NCBI GenBank assembly: GCA_030068075.1
Contig: JAINVK010000527.1
Span: 62,001-126,000 of the forward strand
DNA length: 64,000 nucleotides
Origin: Paguma larvata
Taxonomy: Eukaryota > Chordata > Mammalia > Carnivora > Viverridae
Direction: 5' to 3'
Part shown: piece after piece, positions 1 to 11,234 of the stretch
Numbering within the stretch: position 1 is the stretch's first letter
How the letters are laid out: every line of letters starts with the position of its first letter
The notes under the pieces: model-generated
What the model saw: the letters and a program-made list of their open reading frames with translations, nothing else
What the model was told of the DNA's origin: nothing
The model's database searches: none
Translations under genes and position numbers: made by a program

Positions 1-120
1 TTTCTTCCTTTTCTTCGCAGAAAATAAAGAGAAGTAAAATGAGTAGGTCGAGGTCACACAGCTAATAAATCCTGGAGGTAAGTTTCAACTCAGGCATTCT
101 GACACCTCAATTCTTTAAAA
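1..120 (-). mobile_element. MIR SINE fragment, cut by window edge
   Basis: The order of words fits an antisense MIR core: an AAATGAGTAGG-like stretch, then GTCACACAGCTAATAAAT, then a run resembling the tRNA-related part (TTTCAACTCAGGCATTCTGAC). Diverged, non-coding and of old mammalian age. The left end lies outside the window. Confidence 0.5.
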
Positions 121-1254
121 TAAATGTCTAGAACACTCACTCTATTGGTTCAATTTCTCTAGAGGACTCAGACTAATACAGATTCTTTTCTCAAACTTGT
201 CTTGACCTAAATATATATATTTATATTTGTATATTTTTTCCTTTTTTATTTATTTTTGCCTTTCATTTATTTATTCACTTAAACATACTCATTTTATAAC
301 CTGTTTCTTATTAATTCATTATTGCAATTCTTAAAAGCCTAATTCTGTTGTTTGTGGGTTTTGCTTGTTTATTTATTTACTCTCTCTCATCACGTCTTGC
401 TTCCTAGTGAATTTTAGAGTTTAGATTGAGCTTATGTTTTGTGGGAAATTGATGGGGTCTTGGTTAAGGAAAGTCCTTTGAAAAATTATTTGAATTGGCC
501 TAGGGACCCACAAGAACTACTCTTATGAGAACATTTTGAGTTTTTTCCTTGATTTGCGGTTTCCTGTACTATGCAGGTGAAATAAATTTGAACCTCAAAT
601 CCACATAAGACAAGCCTGATGTTACGATACTTAGAGGAGACTTTATTTTCCACCCAAGCTCAGGCCAAGACAGACATGTTTCTTTTATAATCTTTTTTTC
701 CCACACTTTTCTCTTTTTTGCACTTTCACTAAAGTGGTCCCAGTTTCATTTATAGTACTCAATTCTGAATTCCCCAACTTGAGGTTAACGCCCACTCTGT
801 GGTCAAAGGGATGCCTGTAGAACACACTCCTAGTTTCTGGGGTGGCCAGCTCACTCAGGACTGCTACAACCTTCGAATTCCCTCTCTGATTTTTACCTTA
901 TTCTAGCCCCAAGGGTTTTCTTTTATGTTCTTAAAATCCTAGCTATACTGAGAATCATACACATTTTATTCAGTATTCCTACCTGGTTTGTATTTTGCAG
1001 AATATGTATGATTTTTTTTCTTAGACTATATAAAATTAATGTCTTTGGTGGAACGAAAACAATTTTACTCTTAGTTGTTAACCTTAGTGTGTGGAATCCT
1101 AAAATTAATTTTAAATGTATAAATCCTTTTTATGTATATAATTATCTTCAACATAAAAATGAAATAAACCTGATTATTTAACTTCACTTCTACATGACTT
1201 ACATACTCCCTCAGTTCATTAACAGAAGAATTCCTTTATGTTTTGTAATTATTA
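121..1254. other. Unassigned AT-rich DNA
   Basis: No repeat family, open frame or RNA gene is recognised here. The stretch is AT-rich with scattered short T and A runs. Old repeats too decayed to read by eye may be present. Confidence 0.5.
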
Positions 1255-2105
1255 CTTTTTAACTGTAATTTTTAATTGCAGTATAGTTAACATACAGTGT
1301 TTTGTTAGTGTCAGGTGTACAATGTAGATTCAACAAATCTATACATTACTCACTGTTCATCATGATAAACATACTCTTAATCCCCTTCACCCATTTCACC
1401 CATCACCCCGTTCACCTCTGGTAACACCAGTTTGTTCTCTATAGTTAAGAGTCTGTTTCTTGATTTGTCTCTCTCTCTCTCCCTCTTTTTTTCTTTGCTC
1501 CTTTGTTTTGTTTCTTAAATTTTACATATAAGTGAAATCGTATGGTATTTGTCTTTCTTTGACTGACTTTTCACTAAGCCTTATACTTTCTAGCTCTATC
1601 CATGTCACTGCAAATGGCAAGATTTCATTCCTTTTTGTGGCTGAGTAATATTCCATTATATATATAATTACATATATATATATCATATGTGATTATAAGA
1701 GGTGGTAAATATATATTACCTCATCTATGGATGGACACTTGGGCTGCTTCCATAGTTTGGCTATTGTAAATAGTCCTGCAATAAATGTAGGGGTGCATGT
1801 ATTTCTTCCAACTAGTGTTTTTGTATTTTGGGGGTAAATACCTAGTGGTAAAATTACTGGATCGTAGGGTAGTCCTATTTTTAACGTTTTGAGAAACCTC
1901 CAAACTGTTTTCACAGTGGCTGCACCAGTTTGCATTCCCACCAACAGTGAATGAGAGTTTCTTTTTCTTCACATTCTTGCCAAAACTTGTTTCTTGTGTT
2001 TTTGATTTTAGCCATTCTGACAGGTGATATATCATTGTGCTCTTGATTTGCATTTCCCTGAGAATGAATGACGTCAAATATCTTCTTATGTGTCTATTGA
2101 CTATT
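1255..2105 (-). mobile_element. LINE-1 3' end (ORF2 C-terminus and 3' UTR), antisense
   Basis: Read on the minus strand this is the end of an L1. Two frames carry pieces of the ORF2 C-terminal region. One, around 1990-2077, contains REMQIKSTM-YHL. The other, 1693-1944, contains VWRFLKTL, LPLGIYPQ, FIAGLFTIAKLWKQPKCPS. A frameshift separates them, so ORF2 is dead. The 3' UTR runs leftward through a CT-rich patch near 1470-1495 to about 1255. A TA-rich microsatellite sits at about 1655-1695. Non-functional remnant, 5'-truncated. Confidence 0.85.
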
Positions 2106-2262
2106 GTATTTCTTTTGTAATTATTAATAAATAATGGAGAATATATATAACATTTAAACTTTCCATTTCTTTGTTTTTGAGTCTAAAATTTTTGTGAATG
2201 CTCTTGTGACTGATTTTCTTCAAAATATCATTTTCTGAATCATTTAAGAATAAAACAAAACA

Positions 2263-2457
2263 CACTTTTTGAGACAGAGAGAGAGAGAGAGAGAGCAAGC
2301 AAGGCGGGGGACAGAGAGAAAGGGTGAGCGAATCCCAAGCAGACTCCATGCCTAGCGTGAGGTCTGAAGTGGGGCTTGATCTCATGGTCATGAGATCATG
2401 ATCTGAGCAGAAATAGAGAGTTGGACACTTAACCCACAGAGCCACCCAGGCACCCCT
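2263..2457 (-). mobile_element. CAN-SINE (tRNA-Lys-derived), minus strand
   Basis: The plus strand shows the reverse complement of a carnivoran SINE: a degenerate tail, then the GAGAGA-rich body, then GAGATCATGATCTGAG, and finally the head as GAGCCACCCAGGCACCCCT. A weak TAAAACA flanks both sides. Moderately diverged; the Pol III promoter is decayed. Confidence 0.9.
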
Positions 2458-2746
2458 AAAACATTTTAAATTACAATGATATAGAATATGTACAGAGAAA
2501 GGAAAAGAAAGGACGTGATTTTGAAATTATACTATTATGTCAATTTCTCTGTTGTGACAGTATGTGTGCTGAATTTTGCAATGTCATTTTTGATCTTGTA
2601 TTACTAAGGTGTCAAGTACACAAAATAAGAGCAAAATTCACTGTCTACTTCATTCCTATAAAGGACATTTTCCCAAAGCCCAAGAACATGTTTTGGAGCA
2701 TCTGTATAAGCAGGGTTAAAAAGTAGCATCCAAAATGAACACAACA

Positions 2747-2842
2747 GGGCACCTGGCTGGCTCAGTCAGTAGAGCATGCGACTCTTGATCTTGGGGTCTT
2801 GAGTGCGAGCCCCATGATGGGTATAGAGATTACTTAAAAAAA
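2747..2842 (+). mobile_element. CAN-SINE, short-tail form
   Basis: The head GGGCACCTGGCTGGCTCAGTC is followed by a tRNA-like body and GGGTATAGAGATTACTTAAAAA, then an A-run. It lacks the CT-rich body of the longer felid form, so it is probably an older or separate CAN-SINE subfamily. The flanks share AAAATGAACA (2732-2741 and 2839-2848), a likely target-site duplication. Confidence 0.85.
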
Positions 2843-2849
2843 TGAACAT

Positions 2850-3165
2850 GCCTTAGATAAAACAGACTCCTTGAATGAAACTGAAAGACATAATATGCTT
2901 AGTGACATAAGCCAGACATAGAAAGAAAATCACTCTATGATCTCACTTATATATGAAATCTACAAGAATCAAATTCATAGAAGCAGAGAGAAGAGTAGTG
3001 ATTACCAGTGGAAGGGAGGTGAGGGAAAGGGGAAGATGTTGGTCAAAGGGTACAAAGTTGCCTAATTCTAGATATCTAATGTACAGCACGATGAGTAAAC
3101 ATCACATTGTGTATCTTAAATATACATAATTTGTTAACCAAGAACTGTAAAATACGTCTTTGAGG
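2850..3165 (+). mobile_element. LINE-1 3' UTR fragment
   Basis: Sense-strand L1 3' end: a CTTAGTGACATAAGCCAGAC word, then TATGATCTCACTTATATATG, then a G-rich GAAGGGAGGTGAGGG patch, then AATGTACAGCACGATGAGTA. This is the usual order in old mammalian L1 3' UTRs. It lies directly after the SINE at 2747-2842, so the SINE inserted at or near its edge. Confidence 0.75.
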
Positions 3166-4190
3166 AATGGAATGAAAAATGACAGAGGGAATACACATGT
3201 TATGCAGAATTTTTTAGTCACACAGACACATGCACGTATACACAAACATATGCTGGCTAGAATATTGATGAAGGCACATTATTATGTATAAGTGTGTACA
3301 TACACTATATAAGAAAAACACATCTTCTATTGAATTTTAATCATCTATATGCATTTTCAATACACTCAACCACTCTTTAAAACAAATTTCTCCATGGCAA
3401 TTTAAACTATCTTTGGTGATAAACCATCTGTATTGCACGTCAAGGAAAAATAAAGAACAGATCACTTGCATATATATTTGATTTCTTCCCAGCCAGAGAC
3501 AGAACATCTCCAAAGAGGAACAGAAATAGGAGCAGAAAGAAACTCTGATCATCTTGAATCATCTTCATCTCTTTTTAGCATGCGAAAATTTGCTTTGATG
3601 AGTCAGTAGTGCTGTGTGCTCTTTATTTGTTTATATACTTGACCTATTATATCCACGCTTTCACTCAGAATTAAATACCTATTTTGTCAGAGATGTGGAT
3701 AAATGTGATCTGTACAAACTTGATTCTGGTGAGAACTTTCTGCCTCATATATTCTGAATTAACTATTCTGATCATGCTAGGATATGTCTTGGTTTGGGGT
3801 TACCCTTCTGAGGTATTTACCTGGCTGTTTCAACATGTAGATTTAGGTCTTCTTTTATTTATGCAACCTTCTCATTAATTATGGTTTTAAATATTTTTCT
3901 GTTTAATTAGTTTGTTTTCCATCTTCAGGCCATACAATTATACCTATGGTGGATTATCTTTGCCTGTCTCCCATTTCAACTCTTCTTTCTTTTTCTTTTT
4001 TACTTTGCTGTCACAAAAGTATTGTAATGTACAATCTCTTAGTACATATGAATGAGTTTCTCTATGATAATTGATAGGACAATTTTAAATTGAGCTATTA
4101 CAATTTTTAAATTTAATACCTATTGCTAAAAATGACTATTACAATTCTGATTACACAAACCACAGAAAAGGTTGTGTCCCTTTACTCTGT
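3166..4190. other. Unassigned DNA
   Basis: No recognisable gene or repeat. Open frames at 3337-3552 (minus) and 3684-3878 (plus) show no domain and are treated as chance. Confidence 0.5.
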
Positions 4191-4194
4191 ATCA

Positions 4195-4690
4195 CATTGG
4201 CTAGCAAACTTTTTCTTTTACCCAGCGCTAAGGAGTAGAACCATGATACTTAGTAACTGCATTAATTTGCATTATATTAATTATCAGATATGTTAATTGA
4301 TTTATGATGTTTATTGGCTGTATTTATTACTTTGTGAATTCTTGTTCATTTGTCCATTTATCGTATTGATTTGTGCAAGCTCTTTATATATGGTTGATAT
4401 CAATCCATTCTTTTATATTTTGAATATGTATTTTTTTATATGTATATATTATATACTTTTTCACTTTTAAAATTTAACTGCCTTTTGTGTTACATAAGCT
4501 TTAGAAATGTGGTGTAGCTGTAATTATTCATTACTTACTAATGACCTTTTGCTTTATAGTAAGTGGTCCTTCTTTCCCTACCCTAAATCATATTTTCCTA
4601 TACATTCTGCTAATATTTCATATAATTTTTACATTTAGATATTTATCATATCAACAATTTATGTTTGTGAATTTGTGAGAAAAAACTAAC
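4195..4690 (-). mobile_element. Old LINE-1 fragment, antisense
   Basis: The plus strand reads as antisense L1: TTAATTTGCATT, TGTTTATTGGCTGTATTTAT, a CTTGTTCATTTGTCCATTTA word, ATTGATTTGTGCAAGCTCTT followed by TATATA, then a T-rich stretch with TTCCCTACCCTAAATCATAT. This follows the order of the C-terminal ORF2 part of old L1s, strongly decayed. Confidence 0.6.
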
Positions 4691-4878
4691 CTGTTTTATT
4701 TCTTCAAGTTAAGAGCCAAAATTTTATGGGAAGAATATCCTTGCATCCAAGAAACTTTTTCAGTGGAAGAGTGCTTTATTTATCAGATAATATAATATCA
4801 AAAGGAAAATATTTATCATTTATCTGAATGTATTTTTTTAATTGTAAATTTATGAAATGTATATAATGTTCTGAATTT

Positions 4879-5076
4879 ACTTTATTTTATTTTAGAGAGA
4901 AAGTATGAGCAGGGGAGAGGGGCAGAGGGAGAGAGAGAGAGAGAGAGAGAGAATCTCAAATAGTCCCAGGCTCAGCACAGAGGCCAACATGGGGCTTTAT
5001 CCCATGACACTGGGATCACTATCTAAGCTGAAATCAAGAGTCAGACGCTCAACCAACTGAGTCATCCGGGTGCCTC
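4879..5076 (-). mobile_element. CAN-SINE, minus strand
   Basis: Tail (TTTATTTTATTTTAGAGAGA), GA-rich body with a long GA run at about 4931-4952, then the head ending AACTGAGTCATCCGGGTGCCTC. The flanks share TTCTGAATTT and TTCTGCATTT (4869-4878 and 5077-5086), a ten-base duplication with one mismatch. Confidence 0.9.
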
Positions 5077-5086
5077 TTCTGCATTT

Positions 5087-6380
5087 TAAGTGAATACAAT
5101 TTAATATAAACCTGTATCATTTGTAATTTCATCTGATAATTTTATTTCCTAATCTTAGGCAGAATTTACAGGGTTCTAGTGTACAGAAAATGAGAAACAA
5201 GAGTTCAACCACACTTAATGGTGACCCAACACTAAGGGTTTATGTTGATCTGCAGTGACCATATTTTTAGAATTAACACTGTCCAATGCAGAAGAAAGGA
5301 CATAATGACACATTATATATGAAAGGGAAGATCTAGGACCTTTTGCCTGAAGAAGAGAAATCTTAAAAGATTAATGGTAGCTATCTTTAAATATTTAAAA
5401 TAATATCATATGTCAAGAGAATAGACCAATGAATAAGAGGTAGATAGAAGCAACATTTAGTTCAATGTTATAGAAAACTATTTAATATGAAAACTGACAA
5501 AGAAGTGAGTAGGTGGTCACATGAGGAAGTTTACTAAAGGAATCCTAACAGAAGATGAGAGGCTATCTTTTGGACTACACACAGGACTGGGATTGGACTG
5601 TCAGCTGAAGGTTGGACTAATAAATCTTTTATTTCTAAGATACTATTTAATTTTGTGCCACATCACTTGGAACTTTCATTGCTTCATGAAAACTAAATGA
5701 TGGGAATATGAACTGAGAATTTTCCAATGAAAATGTAAATTCCATTGGAAATGTAATGAAAGTATAAAGTGAACAATTGGGAAACAGTAAGTGTTTATGT
5801 AATTTCTATTGGTTGCCATTAAACATATTTCTTAATATAGACAAGTGAGGGAAAGGAAAGTAGACGCGCAAAACCAAAAGACTAATGGCAATTGGGAGGA
5901 GGGGGAAAAGACTGATACTTCTGAAGACTAAAATATTCTGGGAGCTCATAACTCATGTAACCTCTGTTTGCCGTTGACCTGAATGTTGGGTTCTCAGCAC
6001 ATTCCAAGACATCTAAGTCATCCCATGCTCTTTTAATCACTCTGATTGTTGCTTGCAAGTGTTCTTAATTTTCTCTCAACACAAGTCAAAATGCCTTAAA
6101 CAAATTATTATTAAGCAAAACATGCTTTAGGCTATATCATAGCAATTGTTTTTCTAAGTTACATGCAAACAGTACAGAGTTGCATGATTTTTCCAAGAGA
6201 TTTGGATAAATGCAGGAGCTGGAATTTCAATCAGATAGTGGAGGTGGAGGCCCAGAGAAGGTGTATTAATTCACCTGAAATAGTGTAGGTCATACTAACT
6301 GACTTCATGATCCTCATATATAAATTTGCAGGATATATCGTTACTTGGGGAAATAATAAAGTTTATGTGGGGCTAACTAC
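5087..6380. other. Unassigned DNA
   Basis: AT-rich, with no coding signal or recognised repeat. A purine-rich patch at 5880-5910 is not a clean microsatellite. Confidence 0.5.
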
Positions 6381-7800
6381 AAGCACATTAATTATTTGCA
6401 TGTACAACATGGGAAGGCAGGAGCAGAATTAGGTAACTAGGATAGCAAGAGGTGAGGAAAAGAACAAAACCAAAACCCTCCCGAGGAGTTAAGGCACAGT
6501 GAGTGCGCATGGGCAAGGGCTCTGGGAAGGCGGGTCCGACGGAGTCGCCGTGACAAATGCACATGGCTAATATTATCAGTGAAATTTTCTTATGAAGAAA
6601 GAGAAAAACAGGAAGGTCATTCACTTGCCAGGGACAAAAACCACTCTCTTAATTTCCTTTATTATCTCTGCTGGTGTATCTCTTCAGCCTGCCTAATGGA
6701 GGCCACAGGAAAGCAGAAAGAATTGCAGAAAGAAAACTGTGTTAAGTTCTTCATTAAGTATCCCTAAAGGTCAAATAATGACAGGGAGCATTCTGACATT
6801 TCTGCAAATGATTATACTGGAGACACTCAAAGAAAAATCCACTCAGCCTTGGTGAAAAGGGAAGGTGATGAAAGGTCACCACACGGGCTTTCTGAATGGC
6901 ATCTACCTGAAACCTTCCCTCCTCCCATCCCCTCCTTTCCATCCTGTACACCTTCTTGTATTTATTTTCATAATTTCCTCCCTGCTGATATACTTCAATA
7001 CAAAATATACCCAAAATATAAAAATATTAACGTATAAATCCTGGACTCAGAGTCACACTACGGATGAGTCCCTTTTCCAGAATAAAGAGTGGCACCTCCT
7101 CCCCTTCCTACAGTTGTTAGGACGTTAGTGTGATGGAGGGGCAATGTGCTGACTGACAAGATAATCTCTGAGCATATCTTTTCAAGAAATGCCCAGCACG
7201 ATACTCCTAGTACTGAATGCTTTAATTGGCTATTTTCTCCCTCTGGAGCCCAGAATAAAAATGGTAATCCAATTTTCCAGACACTGTGAGCACTGTTTGG
7301 CATTTTCCTAATAAAGCCACAATGCTCCTGGACTTTTATCATAGCTTTCCAGTAGTTTCTCCAAACCGTTCTACCCTAATTACTGTAGCCTGGAAGCATC
7401 ACCTCCCACCCCCTGCAAGCTTTACTGAGCAATCAGCAATTTGCTGAGAGGAATGACCGCCATGTTATATTTCTCAGACTTTCATGTAGTCAGGCTTCTT
7501 TTAAATCAATTCAGCTTTCTGTTCAGTCTTTGAAGAATGGTAGTGGGGCTGCTATTTCCAATTTTCAGAGAGCAATCGGTAGCAATAGGTAGAGATGCCT
7601 CCTATGAAGAATTAATTATCAGGTCTGCTAACCTGTGGCTCAGAGCTGGATGGGAAGCTGGGTGAGGAAGCGTCAATGCAAGATGAGATGCTGTCTCCCT
7701 GTAGTCAGCCTATTGTAATATGATTTCATGAGCATGGCTTTCCCTTATTTCTGGTTTAGTCTTTATTTAAATAAAAAAGAACTGCCTCAAAAGTGGAAGT
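6380..7800. other. Unique, relatively GC-richer island
   Basis: This is the longest stretch in the first 9 kb without any recognisable repeat. It contains a local CpG cluster (6482-6550) and, at 7420-7780, complex low-repeat sequence with AATTAATTA homeodomain-type words. Several overlapping open frames on both strands (6388-7342) have no recognisable domain and conflict with each other. Possibly conserved non-coding DNA, but this is inference only. Confidence 0.35.
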
Positions 7801-7879
7801 ATCTGGTCACTGACAGTATTGCCTGTAAGTAAAGCCACTATTTTTTTCACGTTAACCAAGTGTCTTTTCCCCAACAAAA

Positions 7880-7943
7880 GGGTAGGCACGGGTGGGGGGG
7901 GAAGGGGGGGAGACAGGGAGTGGGGAAGGGGGGTTGGTGGGGG
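7880..7943 (+). repeat. G-rich low-complexity run
   Basis: The run holds many G tracts of three or more bases, including runs of seven or more, separated by A, T or short AGACA-type spacers. It could form a G-quadruplex. No gene lies next to it. Confidence 0.85.
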
Positions 7944-8028
7944 CTTCTTTGTCTTCAGATTCCTTTTTGAACTCCAAAGTGCAGTGTTCAGGAATCACAG
8001 TGAAATTGTTTCTTTTTTGTTTGTTTTT

Positions 8029-8266
8029 TTTTAATTTTGTGGGTTTTTTTAATTTTTTTTAAATGTTTATTCTTTTTTGAGAGGCAGAGAGAGACAGAGC
8101 ATAAGCTGGGGAGGGGCAGAGAGAGAGGAAGACACAGAATCTGAAACAGGCTCCAGGCTCTGAGCCAGCAGCCCAGAGCCTGACATGGGGCTTGAACCCA
8201 CCAATCACAAGATCATGATCTGAGTGAAAGTTGGACACTTAACCAACTGAGCCACCCAGGTGGCCC
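8029..8266 (-). mobile_element. CAN-SINE, minus strand
   Basis: T-rich tail, GAGAGGCAGAGAGAGACAGAG body, and head ending GAGCCACCCAGGTGGCCC. A perfect 12-base duplication TTGTTTGTTTTT flanks it (8017-8028 and 8267-8278), fixing both ends. Full-length type. Confidence 0.93.
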
Positions 8267-8278
8267 TTGTTTGTTTTT

Positions 8279-8585
8279 GAGGGGGGGATAATTCACACTG
8301 CCCTCATTAAATAAAAGCCGTGGAGAATATATAGAAATTTGAGTTGGACAGGTACTAAGTTATTTATTAGGGGAGAACTCCACACCGCATACCCAGATCC
8401 GAGGAAGGAAAGCTATTTCCATAGAAAAGCGTGAGATGCAGGGGCTGAGTCTACTTCAATACTGAGAAAATGCCAATGATTAATACTTGTGGGGAAACAG
8501 AACAGAATAAAATCAATGTTTCCCTGAAGAAACCATGTTTGAAGAGAGGGAGGCATTAGAATTTGATCATCATTTTGCATGCCAC
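8279..8585. other. Unassigned DNA
   Basis: No repeat or gene is recognised between the SINE and the MIR-like fragment. Confidence 0.5.
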
Positions 8586-8589
8586 AGCT

Positions 8590-8755
8590 TCATTTGTTCT
8601 TCAGAGTAACTCTTGCATGATACATTATTTGCACTGCACCCACTGAATACTGAAAAGATGGAGAGTTGTTCCCCAAATCACAGAGGCAGAGGGGGAAACA
8701 GTGAGATGTGCTGAGCTCTGAGTCCTCTGCTCCATCTACTGTAGCACGCTATCTC
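8590..8755 (-). mobile_element. MIR-like SINE fragment, antisense
   Basis: Antisense MIR-type order: a stretch of small direct words, then CCCCAAATCACAGAGGCAGA, then GAGCTCTGAGTCCTCTGCTCC. Heavily diverged, so family membership is tentative. Confidence 0.4.
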
Positions 8756-9265
8756 AAACTACGAAGTAATGTATGTGTAGAGACACAAAGATGTTTAAGT
8801 GTGCTACCCAAGTTCTTTAAGCAGAGATATACAATCCTTGTTAAACTGTATAATCATTCACTTAACATATATTCATTGGGAGTAGAGTCTGATGAGCCTG
8901 GAAATATAATAATAAAATGTCGACAAAATATAGCTTTAAAAAACACACACAGCATAAGAAGGAAAAATATGGGTGAACAGATAGTCATTATTGTGATGGG
9001 CTTTCTGAGAGAATATTCCTTGATGGTACAGAAGTGCACGGTGCCCCATCTAATCTGTAGGTTTCTATAACATGAGAACATGGGGGTGATCACAGGGTCT
9101 GTTGTCACGAGTATATTTTTTAAACTTTATTGAAAATATTAGCTAATAAATTAGCCAAAAATTAGGAAAGGAGATTAAACTGTCACTCTTTGCTCTTGAA
9201 ATTATTCTAATACTGAAGCCTACCATAGAACCCATTGGAAAACCACATAAACAACACAAAAATGC
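8756..9265. other. Unassigned DNA
   Basis: An open frame of 120 codons (8708-9070, plus) crosses this stretch. It starts inside the MIR-like fragment, has no recognisable domain and is overlapped by a minus-strand frame, so it is treated as chance. Confidence 0.45.
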
Positions 9266-9269
9266 AATA

Positions 9270-10555
9270 AATAGGATGTGACACCAATATAATCAATACA
9301 ATTCATTGTATAAAACAGAAACCACTTCGATGGTGTAAGGTAAAAGAAAAATGTCCTCATTTATAAAAGCAACATCCTGATTTTTTTTTTAAATGGTAAT
9401 ATGCTTAACGAGAAAAGCACAAGACCCATATGGAGAAAATGTTTAACATACCCCCATAAAAAAAGAAAAGCAGAAACAAATGCAGATACAGATTATGTTC
9501 TGATAGAAAGTCTTAAAATATAAAGATGCCAGTTTTCTCTGAGTTAATTTATAGTTCTAACATGATTCAAATAAGAGAACATCACTTTCTTTTCTTTTTT
9601 GCAAATAATCAAGTTGATTCTGAAAATCAGTAGGAAAATAATAAAATAGCCAGAAAACTCTGAAAATGAAGATCAAAGAAATAGGTTTAGTCATACCATT
9701 TATTAAAATAATTATAAAGTAGAGGCGCCTGAGTGGCTCTGTCAGTTAAGCATCTGACTCTCAATTTTGGCTTAGGTTATGATCTCATGGTGTGTGAGCC
9801 CTGCATTGGGCTCTGTGCTGACAGTGCAGAGCCTGCTTGGGATTCTCTCTCCCTCTCTCTGTCCCTCCTCCACTCTCTCTTTCTCAAAATATAGAAATAA
9901 ACTTAAAAATAATAAAATAATTATAAAATCTAGATAAATAAGACATTATGTCCATGTCTCATGAACAGACATGAAAACCAAAGGAATAAAAGAGAAATTC
10001 CAGAATTTGATCCAAGTGCATTTAGGAATCTGCCTTATGAAAGGCACCATATATATCAGTGAAGTTGATTCAACAGTTAATTCAATAAATGGTCTAAGGA
10101 CAACTGGACAGTCATCTGGACATAGTCAGATTCATACATTCCATCCTTCACCAGAATAAATTTCTAATGGATTAAATTTGCAAATATAAAAAATAAAACC
10201 ATAAAACAAGACCATAAAATAATGCATTCTTAATCCTGGAGCAAGAATAATATTTGTCATTTCGGCTAAAAATTCAGGAGCCATTAAAATGTGTATATTC
10301 AAGTAATTGTAAAAGGGGCCTCCGATTGCCTTAAAGTAAACAAGCAGAAGAAAAGCAAAACACATCAAAAATAACATGAGCAAAGAAAAATAGAAATTGG
10401 CATATTTTGAATTGATACTACCTATGAAGGGATAATTTTTGATAGATTGATTATCTCGAAAGCTTTAAGAAAAAGATCAGACTCACAATGGAAAAATAAG
10501 CAAAGAATATGAATAGAGAGTTCAGTAAAAGAGGAAATACAAATAGGTCTAAAAT
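9270..10555 (+). mobile_element. Old LINE-1, ORF2 distal part (first piece)
   Basis: Sense L1 ORF2 landmarks occur in order: ATATGCTTAACGAGAAAAGC then CCCATATGGAGAAAA; AAAGATGCCAGTTTTCTCTG; TTATAGTTCTAACATGATTC; AATAAATGGTCTAAGG then ACTGGACAGTCATCTGG; GGATTAAATTTGCAAATA; ATGAATAGAGAGTTCAGTAA. These span the late reverse-transcriptase and C-terminal region. Many stops and indels make it dead. It is broken by a SINE at 9722-9913 and seems to continue at about 11640 after an L2 insertion. Confidence 0.75.
9722..9913 (+). mobile_element. CAN-SINE, plus strand
   Basis: Head GGCGCCTGAGTGGCTCTGTC, body and CT-rich part, A-rich tail. A perfect 14-base duplication AAAATAATTATAAA flanks it (9705-9718 and 9914-9927). 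It sits inside the L1, so it is younger. Confidence 0.95.
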
Positions 10556-11168
10556 TTAACCCGGGGCAATGACAATTCCATCCTTCCAGTTGCTCCGGCC
10601 AGAAAACTGGGAGGAATAATTTACTCCTTTATGTCCCTTACATCACATATCCAAAACTTCAGGAACTCTTGATGGCTATAGCTTCAAAATATAGCCAGCA
10701 CCTGACAACCCAGGTCCACCACCACCACCCTCAGCCAAGTTGCCATCATCTCCGTAGGACTGCTGCCTTAGTCTAACTGGCCTTCCTCTTCCACTCTTGC
10801 TCTGTATGGTCCATTTTAATAGCAACGAGAAGAATCTTTTAAAATAAAATACGTGTCATGCCTTCATTTGCTCAAATTCCTCAATGGCTTTTCATTTCTC
10901 CCAGATTGAGAGACAGAATCCCTTAAGTTGTCTACAAAGCCCTATGCCTTGTGGCTTTCCACTCTCCCTGACAACGTCTTCCACTCTTCCCCTCTCTGAT
11001 GCTGTTCCAGTCACACTGAACTCCTGGGTATTTCTCCACAATGCTAGATATTCTTGCTTCTTGAGAATACTGGACTTGTTATTCCTTCTACCTAGAACTC
11101 ACTTTTCCCAGATATCTGATTAGGCCATTCCCTCAACTTCTTAAAGATGTAATTCTGGGGCGCCTGGG

Positions 11169-11180
11169 TGGCTCAGTCGG
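11169..11180 (+). promoter_or_regulatory. Pol III A box in SINE
   Basis: TGGCTCAGTCGG near the SINE 5' end matches the internal A box of its tRNA ancestor. Confidence 0.75.
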
Positions 11181-11224
11181 TTAAGCAGCTGACTTCGGCT
11201 CAGGTCATGATCTCACGGTCTGTG

Positions 11225-11234
11225 AGTTCGAGCC
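11225..11234 (+). promoter_or_regulatory. Pol III B box in SINE
   Basis: AGTTCGAGCC matches the tRNA B box pattern with one change at the first G. The CpG is still present, which fits a young copy. Together with the A box it forms an apparently complete internal promoter. Confidence 0.7.

Noticed and set aside
1693..2077. Possible functional L1 ORF2
   Set aside because: Only the C-terminal region is present, split between two frames, so it cannot be active.
6388..7342. Cluster of open frames on both strands suggesting a gene
   Set aside because: The frames conflict, show no domain or splice pattern I can support, and are of chance length.
8708..9070. 120-codon open frame, plus strand
   Set aside because: No domain, AT-driven composition, starts in a MIR-like fragment and overlaps an opposite-strand frame.
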